Below, piece after piece: positions 24,601-35,828 of a stretch of 64,000 nucleotides of DNA (positions are counted from its first letter, which is position 1; each line of letters opens with the position of its first letter). The notes under the pieces are model-generated. The model did no database searches, was not told the origin of the DNA, and saw nothing but the letters and a program-made list of their open reading frames with translations. This DNA comes from Melampsora larici-populina 98AG31 (taxonomy: Eukaryota; Basidiomycota; Pucciniomycetes; Pucciniales; Melampsoraceae): positions 569,040 through 633,039 of the forward strand of contig NW_006768799.1 in the NCBI RefSeq assembly GCF_000204055.1. The letters are read 5' to 3'. The translations under genes were made by a program, and so were the position numbers.

Positions 24601-26855
24601 TCTACGATCCATCGAGCTTCTCCTCCGGGCCAATCAGTGGATCTTTCACCTTTATCTGCTCCTTTTGATCATACAGGTGTCTTTTTCTTTTTCTTTTTCT
24701 TTTTTTTGTTTAAAGATTTGATTCTTGATTGGTTTTGATTATTAAGATCGGGAATTTCATGATGAAATAACTTGAATCAAAATATATTGTTCAGTTATGA
24801 TGCTCATGTTAAAATGTTATCATACTGATCACCACCACTGACATTTTTTTTTGTTTTTTTGCTTGTAGAACATCACGAAAGAGAAAATGAAGGGAATCAG
24901 AATCGGAATCCGAATCCAACATCACCCAATATCCCAAATCCACCATTACCACCATCACCCATCCCAAGCATTTTATCAAATACATCTACAAGAAGTTCAA
25001 AATTAAAAGAATTAATTCAAACGATCTCAAAAAGATCAAAAGAAAGAGAAAAAGAATTAGAAGAGATGATCAAGATCTCAATTGAAAGAGAAGAAGAGTT
25101 TGAAAGATTAGTAAAGTTAATGAAAGAAAGAGAAGTTCAAAGGGATCAAGTTTTAATGAAATGGGCTTGTAGAGTACCCTTACCAAATGAAGAAACACCC
25201 ATGATAAGATGTTCTAATGTTCAAGTTGAAGGAATAGGAGATCATCATTCAGAAGATTCTAATCAAACTTATAGTGCGCAACATTCAACGCATACCAAAT
25301 CACCTATTCATCGTTCGATTCATTCGAATTCGAATCCAAAAACAAGTTCGATTCGATCGATTCCAATCTTTGAAGGTCCATTACTTTCACCTAAAGCAGC
25401 ATCAATCCATTCATTTAAATCTGTTCAAAGAGAGCCTTTGGTTTATTCACCTATTGCTCATTCCATCAGATCAGCTTCGATTCATTCACCTTTAGGGATC
25501 AATCCTGTTCATTCTCCTAGAGCTTTATCTGTTCATTCGAAGACTTCTAGACCTAAATCGGTGAATGATTCGATGGGTGAACTTGAAAGTGGTGCTGGTA
25601 ATGTACCGGTTTCGATTAATTCTGCTGGGGTTGAATCTCCGGTTGGAATCTTTAAATCACCGGGAAACAAATCTGTGCTGGATTCATTACTGAATGGAAA
25701 TAATGGGAATGCGAATGATGATCATAGAAGTCTTAGGTCTGGTCATCTTGGTGATAATAGAAGTGTTAAATCAGGTCATAGTCCTGGTGATAATAAAAGT
25801 ATGAAATCTGAATATGGAGCTGGGGATAATAAGAGTATTAGATCGGGTTTTGGTGCTGGAGATAATAGGAGTATCAAATCTGGAAATGCTGGTGGTGATC
25901 ATAGGAGTATTAGATCTGGGAATGTAGGCGGTGGAGGAGCTGATGAAGGAAATAAAGATAATGATGGAATGTCTTTGAGAAGTGTTAGAACTCATGGTCG
26001 TGCTGCTTCTGATGCCGGAGGAGGTGGTGGTGCATCAAATCTTGGAGGGGGAGGGGAAGATGTTGGAGGTGCTGGTGATGAAACGAATGCTGAAGTTGGA
26101 GGAGGTGATGGAGGTGATGGCGGTGGAGGTGGTGGTGGGGGAGGAGGAGATGGAGGAGATACTGGTGAAAATGCTCAAGGTGAAGGTGAAAGTGGAGCCG
26201 GAGAAGGTAATGAAGTGATTCCTGATACACAATCTGTCAAAAGTGGTAAAACCAATAGAACCAAAAGTGTGAAAAGTCCAAGTATAAAAGAAGAAGATCA
26301 AATGAGTATAAAGAGTAGTGAAAAAGCAGCAGTAGAAGAAGAAGCTGAAAATCAAGACTCGTAAGTTTTTTTTTTGTATTTTTGATATTTTAAATTTGAT
26401 TAAAAGTGTGATGAGAATTTGAAATTTTGGATCATAGGAATGAAGAAGTTAAAGTTGAGAATGTACCAGCAGAAGAAGAAGAAGATAAGAATGAAGGATC
26501 AGTAGCAGTGAGTTTGAATGGATCGGTTTCAAGACCTTCTACGATCATGGGTGAAGGAGTAGAGGAAAAAGTTCATAGTATGATTACTGTTGAGAATCTT
26601 GATCAACTTCCTGATGAGATTGGTAGTTTACAGTATTCTTCAAGTTCGACTTCTACTTCTCATCCTAATCCAAATGGTATGTATTAAAAAATTGGTTTGG
26701 TTGACTTTTTGAAATATGTATTGATGAAAGTGATTTTTTTTGGTGGGTCGGGGAAAATAGATGAACAAGGGTTTTGTATTGTTCCTTCTGTTATGAATAA
26801 ACCTGGGAAATGGGTTAGGATTGGAACGGCTGGGTTTCAATTTATTCCTACTTGA
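21678..26855 (+). CDS. Large disordered Ser/Gly-rich protein with coiled coil, unknown function
   Basis: Fourteen exons join in frame: 21678-21717, 21797-22033, 22111-22329, 22846-23118, 23222-23287, 23352-23633, 23714-23782, 23898-23981, 24089-24157, 24239-24283, 24380-24676, 24869-26360, 26438-26676, 26761-26855 (1168 aa). Twelve of the 13 introns are phase 1. The protein is mostly low complexity: an N-Q/D-Q run near residue 120, Pro/Ser-rich linkers, and a charged coiled coil at about 600-660 (K-E-R-E-K-E-L-E-E-M). Six tandem G-D-[NH]-[RK]-S-x-[KR]-S-G units follow at about 840-915, then a Gly-rich stretch and an acidic region. There is no enzyme motif, signal peptide or membrane segment. 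The join at 23118/23222 uses a GTTGAG donor. Without it there would be two genes, the first ending at TGA 23121-23123 and the second starting at ATG 23230 or 23233. A scaffold or nuclear role is possible but not shown. Confidence 0.7.
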
Positions 26856-27044
26856 ATTTTAAATTTAAATCTAAATCAAAGAGAAGAGAAGAAAAAATTG
26901 AATGAAAGATCTTTTTAAGAGGAATGTGTGAAAAGATTGATGGGTTGAAAGTTGGAAGTTGGAAGATTGGGATGAGGGGTTTAGAAGAGTGTGGGTTTAG
27001 GAAGGAATTGATGAATTTGATGCAAGGAATGATAAATTGATGAT
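26856..27044. other. 3' flank of the 14-exon gene
   Basis: G/T-rich plus strand leading straight into the tandem array; no coding signal. Confidence 0.4.
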
Positions 27045-29066
27045 AAATTGATGATTGATGTATGACACAAAGAAAAAAACAAGAATTGATGAGGTTTATA
27101 ACTTGGGTTTTTTTTTGCTTGTTTGGAAAGGTTTCTTTTTAGATTTCTTCTTGTGTAACAAAGTAGATATATATGTGTTTTTTTTTGGGTTGAAATTATG
27201 AATATTTGGAGTGATTGTTCTTTGAAATTGGTGTTTTCTTTTTTGGATTTTGATTTTGGATTTTGGATTGTATAGTTTTAATTTTTTGGGAGATCTGGAT
27301 ATATATATAATTTGAAGTTTTTTTTTGGTTTTTTGGGGGTTTGAGTGTTTGAGTGTTTCTTTGATAAATATGTGTGGTTCAGAACTTGGTTTGATTAAGA
27401 TGAATGATATATGACACAAAGCAAAAAAACAAGAATTAATGATGTTTATGATTTTTGGTTTTTTTTGGAAAAGGTTTGAGCTGTTTCTTTTTTGGATTTC
27501 TCTTGTGTAGTACTTAGCAAAGTATAGGTTTTTTGGGTTGAGATTATGGACGTTTGAATTGATTGGATTTCTTGAAATCAGTTTTCTTTTCTGTTTTGGA
27601 TTTTGATTGTTTGGTTTTATAGTTTTATTTTTTTGGGAGATCTGCTATATATAATTTGAAGATTTTTTTGGTTTTTTTGGTTTTTTTGGTTTGAGTGTTT
27701 TTTGATAAATATGTGTAGTTCAGAACTTGGTTTGATTAAGATGAATGATATATGACACAAAGAAAACAAGAATAAATGAGGTTTATGATTTTTGGGTGCT
27801 TGTTTGGAAAAGGTTTGAGCTGTTTCTTTTTTGGATTTCTTCTTGTGTAGTACTTAGCAAAGTATAAGTTTTTGGGGTTGAGATTATGGATATTTGAATT
27901 GATTGAATTCCTTGAGATTGGTTTTTTCTGTTTTTGATTTTTGATTGATTGTATAGTTTTGATTTTTTGGGAGATCTGCATACATACTTTGATTTTTTTT
28001 GGTTTTTTGGGGGGTTTTTGGTTTGAGTGTTTTTTGATAAATATGTGTAATTCAGAACTTGGTTTGATTAAGATGAATGATATATGACACAAAGAAAACA
28101 AGAATTGATGAGGTTTATGGTTTTGGTTGTGGTTTGGAAAAGGTTTGAGCTGTTTCTTTTTTGGGTTTCTTTTGTGTAGTACTTAGCAAAGTATAGGTTT
28201 TTTGGATTGAGATTATGGATAATTGGATTGATTTTTCTTTGAAATTGGTTTTTTCTTTTGGTTTTTGATTTTTGGTTTTATAGTTTTATTTTTTTGGGAG
28301 ATCTGGATATATACATACTTTGAAGTTTTTTGGTTTTTTGGGTGTTTGAGTGTTTGAGTGTTTTTTTATAAATATATGTGGTTCAGAACTTGTTTTGATT
28401 AAGATTTATGTATGACACAAAGAACAAGAATTAATGAGGTTTATGGTTTTGGGTGCTTGTTTGGAAAAGGTTTGAGGGTTCTTTTTGGATTTCTCTTGTG
28501 TAGTACTTAGCAAAGTATAGGTTTTTTGGGTTGAGATTATGGATAATTGAATTGATTGAATTTCTTGAGAATGGGGCCTTTCTGTTTTGGATTTGATTGT
28601 TTGGTTTTATGGTTTTATTTTTTTGGGAGATCTGGATACATAGATACTTCAAAGTTTTTTTTGGTTTTTTGGGGGGTTGAGTGTTTGAGTGTTTTTTTAT
28701 AAATATATGTGGTTCAGAACTTGTTTTGATTAAGATTTATGTATGACACAAAGAACAAGAATTAATGAGGTTTATGGTTTTGGGTGCTTGTTTGGAAAAG
28801 GTTTGAGGGTTCTTTTTGGATTTCTCTTGTGTAGTACTTAGCAAAGTATAGGTTTTTTGGGTTGAGAATATGGAGATTTGAATTGATTGAATTCCTTGAA
28901 ATTGATTTTTCTGTTTTGGATTTTTGATTGATTTACGGGATACAAAGTAGAAGCCGGGCACGTGCCCGGCTTCGTGCCCAGTTTCTGCAATTGTATACTT
29001 TTATTTTCTGAGCCCGGACTTTTGCCCAGATATATACTTTAGGTTTTTTTTGGTTTGAGTGTTTTT
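27045..29066. repeat. Minisatellite array of ~330-350-bp units
   Basis: The landmark ATGACACAAAG recurs at 27062, 27411, 27752, 28084, 28412 and 28743 (periods 349, 341, 332, 328, 331). The later units are more alike than the first. Each unit holds the shared blocks GTAGTACTTAGCAAAGTAT (absent or altered in unit 1), TTTTTGGGAGATCTG and GATAAATATGTG. The plus strand is strongly T/G over C/A. Open frames on the minus strand (repeated I-S-Q-K-[IN]-K-T-I-[QK]) are repeat translations, not genes. The array starts about 200 bp after the stop of the 14-exon gene and is interrupted by two transposon-derived inserts. Confidence 0.88.
28936..29000 (+). mobile_element. Fragment related to the Harbinger element's terminus
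   Basis: GGGATACAAAGTAGAA (28937-28952) matches the terminal repeat of the Harbinger element at 58374. It is followed by a perfect hairpin, GCCGGGCACGTGCCCGGC, and a CCCAGTTTC motif typical of the same subterminal region. It interrupts a unit of the minisatellite. No matching right end was found, so it is a fragment or a very short derivative; the right boundary is approximate. Confidence 0.5.
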
Positions 29067-29074
29067 TTTATAAA

Positions 29075-29983
29075 GGATCCCACTATTTAGCGCCCCTTTG
29101 GCTGATATCCGGCGCCCCTCGAGTTTTTCCCAATACCCGCGCGGTCCGTCAATACTCGAACTTTTTCACGCTAAATTTCACACCCTCGGACCTCAGGGGC
29201 ACCAATAGGGCTCCCTAAGGGGGCACAATTTACCAAAAGCGCCCTTAAATGTCTTATTTGATGCCCCTCCATCCTTTCTGGGGGGCATCGAAGATAATTA
29301 AAAGAAAATGCAGGGGCTCCCAAGTTATTTGGTGCCCCTTGGACTGCACAGACATCGGCCCCCAGACAGTCATGGCCGCTATCTATCCATACTACTACAA
29401 AAAGAGCTCCCCTCTCGCCCATCACAAACTCTCTTCCCTCATCTGATTTTTCTTCCTTTCCCTGTCTCCCACTGATCACATACAAATACAACCTTAACCT
29501 TGATTTGTCACATCCAAAACAACCATAACCTCACTAATTACCACTAATAACACCTTAACCTCACTAACTACACCTTCACCTTCTCTAATATTCTCACATC
29601 ATCGTTCAGACTTTCAAAACTTCGAAACTTCGAAATTTGATACACTATGCTATGCCTTATGACTTGTGTGTTCAATTTAAGATACATTTTATGCCAACTA
29701 CGGTCTGTTGCCCATTGAGCAAGCTAGCTTCACTCGCAAATATCGATTATGTCCAAAATCGAAAATCGAAGAAAGTTTTATGACAATATCATGACAATGA
29801 CAATTTATGAGAGAAAAACGATTGAACGTTTGTATGTATGTACATGAGAAGAAAGCGGTAAAATGTGGTTGCCCCTTTTTGCCCCTTTTTTTTACAAAGG
29901 GGCGCCGGAATTATTTGTAGCCCCATGTCCGACCCGAAATGGGGCGCCGGATACTGTTCCGAGGGCGCTAAATAGTGGGATCC
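29075..29983. mobile_element. hAT-like non-autonomous element (909 bp)
   Basis: Perfect 21-bp inverted ends start GGATCCCACTATTTAGCGCC. The element is flanked by 8-bp direct repeats TTTATAAA (29067-29074 and 29984-29991). Other units of the surrounding array have a single TTTATAAAT at this place, which gives an empty-site control and confirms the 8-bp duplication. An 8-bp duplication is typical of hAT transposons. The interior is GC-rich with several GGCGCC motifs and no transposase; the minus-strand frame at 29171-29491 has no recognisable domain. Confidence 0.8.
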
Positions 29984-29991
29984 TTTATAAA

Positions 29992-30450
29992 TATGTGCAA
30001 TTAAGAACCTGTTTTGATTATGGTGTGGTATGATATGATTTACAAGATAGTTCAGGTATGTATGAAAGAATATATATGGGATGTAAATGTAAAGAATGAT
30101 AAAAATAAATGAGGAATTTGAATTGATGAGATTGGTATTGGTCTGATAAGTTTAAGTTTTTACTTATTTTAATAGAACTAAGAAATGATAATAAAGTAAT
30201 AGATTCACAAAAGAGAACTGAAGTGATTTTACTAGTTTACTAGGATTGTCTGATGATCAGGTTCAGGTTCAGATACACTATTTGTTAGTCAAGAAAGACA
30301 TTTGGTGAATGTATCTGGATGGATAGATAAGAAAGTAGGTTGAAGATTTGTTGAGTGTATATGGTCCTGGATTACAAAATAAATATGGCAAACAGTATAG
30401 ATTCAGTTGTTGTGAAATCATTGGTTGAGAAAAATGTTTTCTTTTTTATA
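29992..30450. other. Spacer between array and mariner element
   Basis: AT-rich, begins with the remainder of the interrupted array unit, otherwise featureless. Confidence 0.4.
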
Positions 30451-30784
30451 CAGTGGGTCTCACCAAAGCTCAACTACCCCGTGCCTGCAAAATGAAATTT
30501 CAACTTCGAGGCAAATTATGTGACCCTCACTACTAACATATGTCACATTTTTTGAGTGTAATGGGTTCAGATAACTTATCTTAATCTAATTCTATGAGGA
30601 CAGAGCTGTGCGGCCAAAAAAATTTTTTTTTTTTTTGGGAGCGGCCAATATTTGGAACCAAGCATATTTACATACAGATTACATACAGGTTTATATGTAA
30701 ATATGCTTATACATGTATAAAGTATGGGTTTTAACCTCCCATACTATGGGTTTATAGCATACTTTGGCCAGCCTGGCTCAGCGC

Positions 30785-33630
30785 TCAGCCACACAACACA
30801 TCACCCCTCACCCCAGCCTCCCGAGGAATCGTACGATGAGATCTGTACTTCTTTACAAGTTTCTCAGCCTCGATACCTGTGTATCCTTGTCTATGTACAA
30901 AATTGAAACAGATAAGCGTTTGCAAGGCATCATGAATGAAGATCAAATTGCTTACCGATAAGCGGAACGTTGGCGATCAATCTTGCGGAAGTATCGTCGG
31001 ATGGTTGTTAGCGAGCAACTTTTTCGTGCCAACTCAAAGAGATCCTTTGATTCAGCGAAGGTCCTGCAATTCATGCTCTCGTCGCGGAATCCTGTTGAGA
31101 AGAATATTGAGTTAATCAGTATATAGAGGAAACCAACAGAAAAATGTACATATGTATGTAGACTTACGATGCTTAATGAATGACCAAAATAATTCGATTG
31201 GATTTAATTCGCAATGAAACTTGGGGAGAAAAAGACAGATGTGACCAGCATCTTCGATGATCATTTGTAAAAGAGGTTTTTCGTTGGCGAAGTCGGACTG
31301 AAGGCTGAGGATTTTTGATGCACAGCAGTAATCCGAAATCTGCGTGCTGGATGAAGCTGGTTCATTTGTTCTAAGCTCTTCGGGTAAACATTGATCCTCA
31401 GTTAAAAAGTAGCCATTTGCTTCAGCCTCTTGCATGAGACGGACTGCTCGCTTTTGAGCATCCTTCTTCAATCCCGATTGTTTGCAAGCTGAACATTTGC
31501 CAAGGAGAGCAGTCTCTCCGAGGCTTTTGATCGCTTTTTTGTGAAAGCTCCATAGCCCACGTTCTTCAAGGACAGTTCGCATGCCTTTAGCTTTACCAGC
31601 AAGGTCTGCATTAGGGTAGTCGGACGGAAACACCATTTGCTGAGGACAACCTCGTAGATGTTCAGGTATGTTCGGATCGTCCGATGGGATAACTGTGTCT
31701 CGTAGTCGGCCTTGTTTTCCACCTGGGTTGAGGTTCATACTTTGAACTCGTAAAGCCTCTGGACCGTAAGCTTCATGAGCTGAAGAACAGTCGAAGACAA
31801 AAACAGCCTGACATTGAGGATGCAAGCGTTCAAAGATTGGAATGGCTCGCTCCTTGATTTGATTACAAAGCTGTACCATGTCCCACCATGGGTCACCCTT
31901 GGACCCGGGGTAAATTACAACAGCGGCATCGGTTGGCTCTTGATGTGTACCCGCTTCATTTGGGTTGATCTCTAGACGTCCATGACTCTCGAGAATGAAG
32001 TCTGATATATGTATAAGTCGGCCATTGCTTTTGGTTCGAAGCTCAGTGATGCCAGGGAGCAGCCATGCTTTTTGATGGCGCTCATTCGCGTGCACAGTAG
32101 ATTCGTCGTGATACACGAAGACCGTCTCTCGATTGTTGCCCAGGACTTCAGGATCGGGTGGAATCGAAGTCTCGAGTTTATCTCCAACAAAGGTAGCCGA
32201 CCTTTTGCGAAGCTCTTCTACTACATTACAGAATATTCTTCGAGACTCAACCACATCTGGTCGCTCATGACCGTCAAAGTATATTGACTTTTGGTAACTC
32301 TGGGGTTGTAGACCGAGTTTGTACAACCATCGATAAGAAGTTGACCGTGCGATCGTTCCGCTGAAGCCGAAGTGAGGTAAAACATGTTTGTTTACATGAT
32401 CACGGAAGATACGGGGTGTGACCTAAATACAAACCAGATATCATCAGACAATCAATGATGTGACTTTCATTGATTAAGAATCAGAGAAATATCAGAGAGA
32501 GTGAAACAAACTTGGCCTGGTTTTTGTTCCACTATCCACTGGTAAAGATCTTTAAACATTTGTTTGTTATCGAGCATTGAGGGATGAGCAGTGTTGAGCC
32601 CAGTATTTGATAATAATAATGATTTATATTTCACAATGTGCTTAGCTTGGGCACGTATCCGACGAGCACGACTGACTCCACTGCTGAAGCTTGGATTCTT
32701 TTTTGAAGTTGGTAATCGCCGAACGGATGACTTTGCAGCAAATCGTGAAGCAGTGATTTCGGGCGTCTTTCTCTTGTCCAAGGAAAATTCGTATCGGAGT
32801 GCGTTGAAATCTCGGAGTTCATCAATCTCAAGAGCTGGGTACTGATAACTTGAGTTATTCTTTTGTTTGATCTTGCATTCATCTGCTACATGGTTTATTG
32901 CATCATCTAGCTCTTTAAATTGTTCATCTAAATAAACTTTCAAATCTTTTCCACCAGCTTTTTTTGATGATGATCCGTATGAATCAACAGAACTTTCAAT
33001 GAACCTTTCATAATCAATTATATCTTGCTCTTTTTCGATAGGCTGTTCTTCTAGTTCAGTTGTATCATCAAGATTTATCGCAGGTGTGCTTGGCTCGGGA
33101 ACATTGGGCATCTCGGTGGTGGGTGTGCTTGTCGATTTGGCAGTCTGCATCCACCTTTGCATGCAGGAATTGTTCTTGCCTAGTGCTTTGATCTTATTTG
33201 ATTTGTAATTACTGCGAGTGGCCTTGGGAAGAGGTCGGGGAATGAGTTTTTTGCTGTTTGGATTCTTCGTGTTGAAAATTGGCTTCTTGTAGCCGTTCAG
33301 GATGCGACCTGAAGCATGCTTACGCTTTCCAGCCAAAGATTCAGATGCACGCTGTTGACGAAAGGCTGGCCAGAGCAGCTGGCTGAGATCTTCTTTGCAT
33401 GCCTCTTCATCTGAAGAGTCGGCAATGTTAGAATCGACGCATTGCATCACTTCACAGATTTGATTTCGAGTTTCAAGCTCAGTGTCGGTGTCGGTGTCGC
33501 TGCCTGGATCCTCGCAACCATCTGATGTGGCCATGGAGTCATTTTCATCGTCCAAATCCGTGGTTTCACGGCGAGTTCTTTCAGTAAGGCGCCGCTGTTG
33601 CTGGGCTTTTTGAGCTTTGCTGAAAGCCAT
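30785..33630 (-). CDS. Tc1/mariner-type DDE transposase
   Basis: Exons 33630-32512, 32422-31168, 31091-30956 and 30890-30785 join in frame (871 aa). Residues 1-340 are low complexity, acidic then basic. Around 350-410 is a helix-turn-helix-like segment (T-S-Y-R-W-L-Y-K-L-G-L). The DDE catalytic domain follows: D in V-Y-H-D-E-S-T (about 479), D in V-F-V-F-D-C-S-S (about 584), and E in N-P-I-E-L-F-W-S-F (about 784). The C-terminus has the arrangement I-R-R-Y-F-R-K...S-A-Y-R-x-G-Y-T-G that is common in basidiomycete DDE endonucleases. A C-x-x-C (G-K-C-S-A-C) lies between the second D and the E. All three catalytic residues are present and there is no stop or frameshift, so activity is possible. 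Confidence 0.88.
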
Positions 33631-33709
33631 GGGAGGGGTATTGAGGTGGATCTCGAATCAAAGATCAAGAAGGTTAAGCTTCTTTTGGCCAACCAAAGCA
33701 CAAACAAGG

Positions 33710-33828
33710 TGCATTCAAAAGCCCAGCATGAGATACATCATGTTCATTGACAATATGTGACGTGTGAGATTCAATCAAATTCTCAGACAGTTGCATTCAA
33801 AAAGCACAGCATGAGATAGCTCATGTTT
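33710..33828. repeat. Subterminal direct repeats of the mariner element
   Basis: Two ~37-bp direct repeats at 33710-33745 and 33792-33828 share GCATTCAAAA, then GC.CAGCATGAGATA, then TCATGTT. The second contains the inverted pair CATGAG..CTCATG. They lie between the transposase start and the right terminus, where transposase binding sites or the promoter would be expected. Confidence 0.55.
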
Positions 33829-33861
33829 ACCACGTCACCAAGACATTTGATCAAAAATGTG

Positions 33862-33933
33862 CAAAACACGCTAAGACTCGAACCCAGGAGCCTACAACTC
33901 AGTCGCTAGCTGATACCACTGAGCCACAGCACC
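33862..33933 (-). tRNA. tRNA-like segment (degenerate) inside transposon
   Basis: Read on the minus strand it starts GGTGCTGTGGCTCAGTGG (acceptor and D-arm with a B-box-compatible spacing) and holds GGGTTCGAGTC (T-arm/B box). The acceptor stem and anticodon stem do not pair well, so it is a tRNA pseudogene or a tRNA-derived (SINE-like) head captured by the element, not a working tRNA. The anticodon cannot be assigned. Confidence 0.4.
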
Positions 33934-34022
33934 ATGACAAGACCAGTGGCAGTTCAAGTCATAATCAGCCAAAATTTCGAACCCCCCTACGGGGGGTAGT
34001 TGAGCTTTGATGAGACCCACTG

Positions 34023-35426
34023 TACTTGGTTGAAGAGATTGTTGGTTTATTAATTATTGAGTGCGGTTTTGGAAATGTTTAAGGTGCTTTAAAGAATTGA
34101 GGGTTTTTTTGCATTGAATTGGATTGAATTGGATTGGAATGAATTGGTTCTCTTGTTTATTTATGAGTGCGGAAGATGTAGTAAATTAAATAGGATTTGT
34201 AGGATTAGTGAACTGGGTATATGTGTGTGTGTTTGATGAATATAGGTTTTTCAGAAAATCTGATTGGGTGTTTCGATTGTTTGGTTTTTGATATTTTGAT
34301 ATTTTGATTTCTTGATCTTTTGATCTTTTGATTTTTTGATTTTTTGATTTTTTGATTTTTTGATTTTTTGATTTTTTGATTTTTTGATTTTTTGATTTTT
34401 TGGTTTTTTTGATTTTTTTTGATTCATGTTTTGAAGGGTTTATTAAATAATGAAGATAATGAAAAAGGATTGGATTTTGTGTTTTGAATGGTTTATTAAG
34501 TTTTTTTTAGTTTCTATGGAGTTGATATATGAAACTTATTTCAAAGGTTTGTTAAAGTATTTTAGATCTGGGTTCATAGGTGAGTACATCTTTTAAGTCT
34601 CTCTATTACCTTTCTGCTTGTGATTTGCCAGATCTCTGATCAATATTATCTAACTGGATTAAACTCATTTTTTGAGATGTGATATGAAGTCTGATCAAAG
34701 GGATCAGAAAGTGAAGATCAAAGGAATGAAGATTTTCCTGTCTGAGACTGAGTGCAGGGATATGTATTGTGATGCTGAGCTTTGGTCATGACCAAAGAAA
34801 GAAAAGGTTGTGTCAGTGTTTTTTGGATATATAGAAAGTAATGATTTGAGTTTTCATAAACTTTTCACTCTTGAATAAGTTGACTACATACAACAGCTCT
34901 TTATATAAAATTTATATTGGTAGTGTAACCGTATGAAAGAAAAAAGGAAAGATTTAAGGAGATTAACATTTTTTTCTTGAAACTGTTGTATTAATGGTTG
35001 GTTTGGTTTATGAAGAAGTACATACAAGGAACCAACTTGGTTGGTGTTGAAGATGGATCATGCAAGTATCATCAGTGATTGACTGGTGTGTGTTGGTTAA
35101 CTTGTCCTGGATAGGAATTAGCTTATAGTTTGATGGTAGGTTTCAAAAAGGAGATACATCATATCACGCTTGATCAGTTGATACTACATACAGTCTCCAG
35201 AGCACTTTGTGACTCACATGGAGTACAAGGTCACATTGGTGACAAAAGAGAGTCGGGAAGAGATGTGATGCACAAGAATTTCAAACCTTCACAAGATTTT
35301 CAAACCTTGAAGTCTGAAAATTTTCATACAGACAAAATCTCTATCCCTTCCATCTCATCGGGATTTTCCATGACATGCAAAAGCTTGGTCTGCTTCCCCC
35401 GAACCAGCTCTCACCTCAGCCATATA
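34023..35426. other. AT-rich non-coding interval
   Basis: Contains the 8-bp microsatellite listed separately and no supportable gene. Confidence 0.4.
34290..34430 (+). repeat. (GATTTTTT)n microsatellite
   Basis: At least ten near-perfect 8-bp GATTTTTT units, grading into GATATTTT and GATCTTTT variants on the left. Confidence 0.85.
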
Positions 35427-35515
35427 CAGTCGTTTTCAAAAAGCTTGCCGCTAATTCACCGCCAAATTGCTCGAGTTTTGCGGGCAAATTTCGGCAAGCT
35501 TTTTGAAAACGACTG
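35427..35515. mobile_element. 89-bp Tc1/mariner-type MITE
   Basis: Perfect 24-bp inverted ends starting CAGTCGTTTTCAAAAAGC, flanked by TA on both sides (35425-35426, 35516-35517). Only 41 bp separate the arms, so a transcript would fold into a hairpin. CAGT ends and TA duplication indicate mobilisation by a Tc1/mariner enzyme, but the ends differ from those of the element at 30451. Confidence 0.75.
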
Positions 35516-35828
35516 TATGTTGGCCAAGGCAGAGCTAAGGATGGTGATTAAAATAAGCCGTTAACTACTGACTTACAAGAGAATGGATAAATCTTTTACT
35601 TTATGGCCTAAGGAAGACCATTCCATTCAATCATTAGGACCATTGCGCGGAGCTGCCAAATCTAAATGGTCCAGCCGAGTATTGGCTATGTTATGGAGAA
35701 TTTGCCAGTGAGCCAGAATGAGTGAACAAATATCAACGCTGGATCACTACGCTACTCAGCGCTATCAGGACCAATCCGGATAGCGTAGATGAGCAAGTTA
35801 TCATAATAACGTAATAACATTATTCTGG

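Larger units (their letters stand above)
30451..34022 (-). mobile_element. Complete Tc1/mariner-type DNA transposon (3572 bp)
   Basis: The ends read CAGTGGGTCTCA[CT]CAAAG, with inverted similarity over about 32 bp, flanked by TA on both sides (30449-30450, 34023-34024). The element carries one spliced transposase gene on the minus strand with no broken codon, a tRNA-like segment and a pair of subterminal direct repeats near its right end. CAGT ends plus TA duplication place it in the Tc1/mariner (IS630) superfamily. It appears structurally intact. Confidence 0.88.

Noticed and set aside
27045..29066. Regular direct repeats, CRISPR-like at first sight
   Set aside because: Units are ~330 bp without unique spacers, and the genome is eukaryotic.
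29171..29491. 106-codon minus-strand frame inside the hAT-like element
   Set aside because: No transposase or other domain; likely chance in GC-rich sequence.
33862..33933. Functional tRNA gene
   Set aside because: Acceptor and anticodon stems do not pair; kept only as a tRNA-like segment.
35130..35564. 144-codon plus-strand frame
   Set aside because: It reads straight through the 89-bp MITE and has no family signal.
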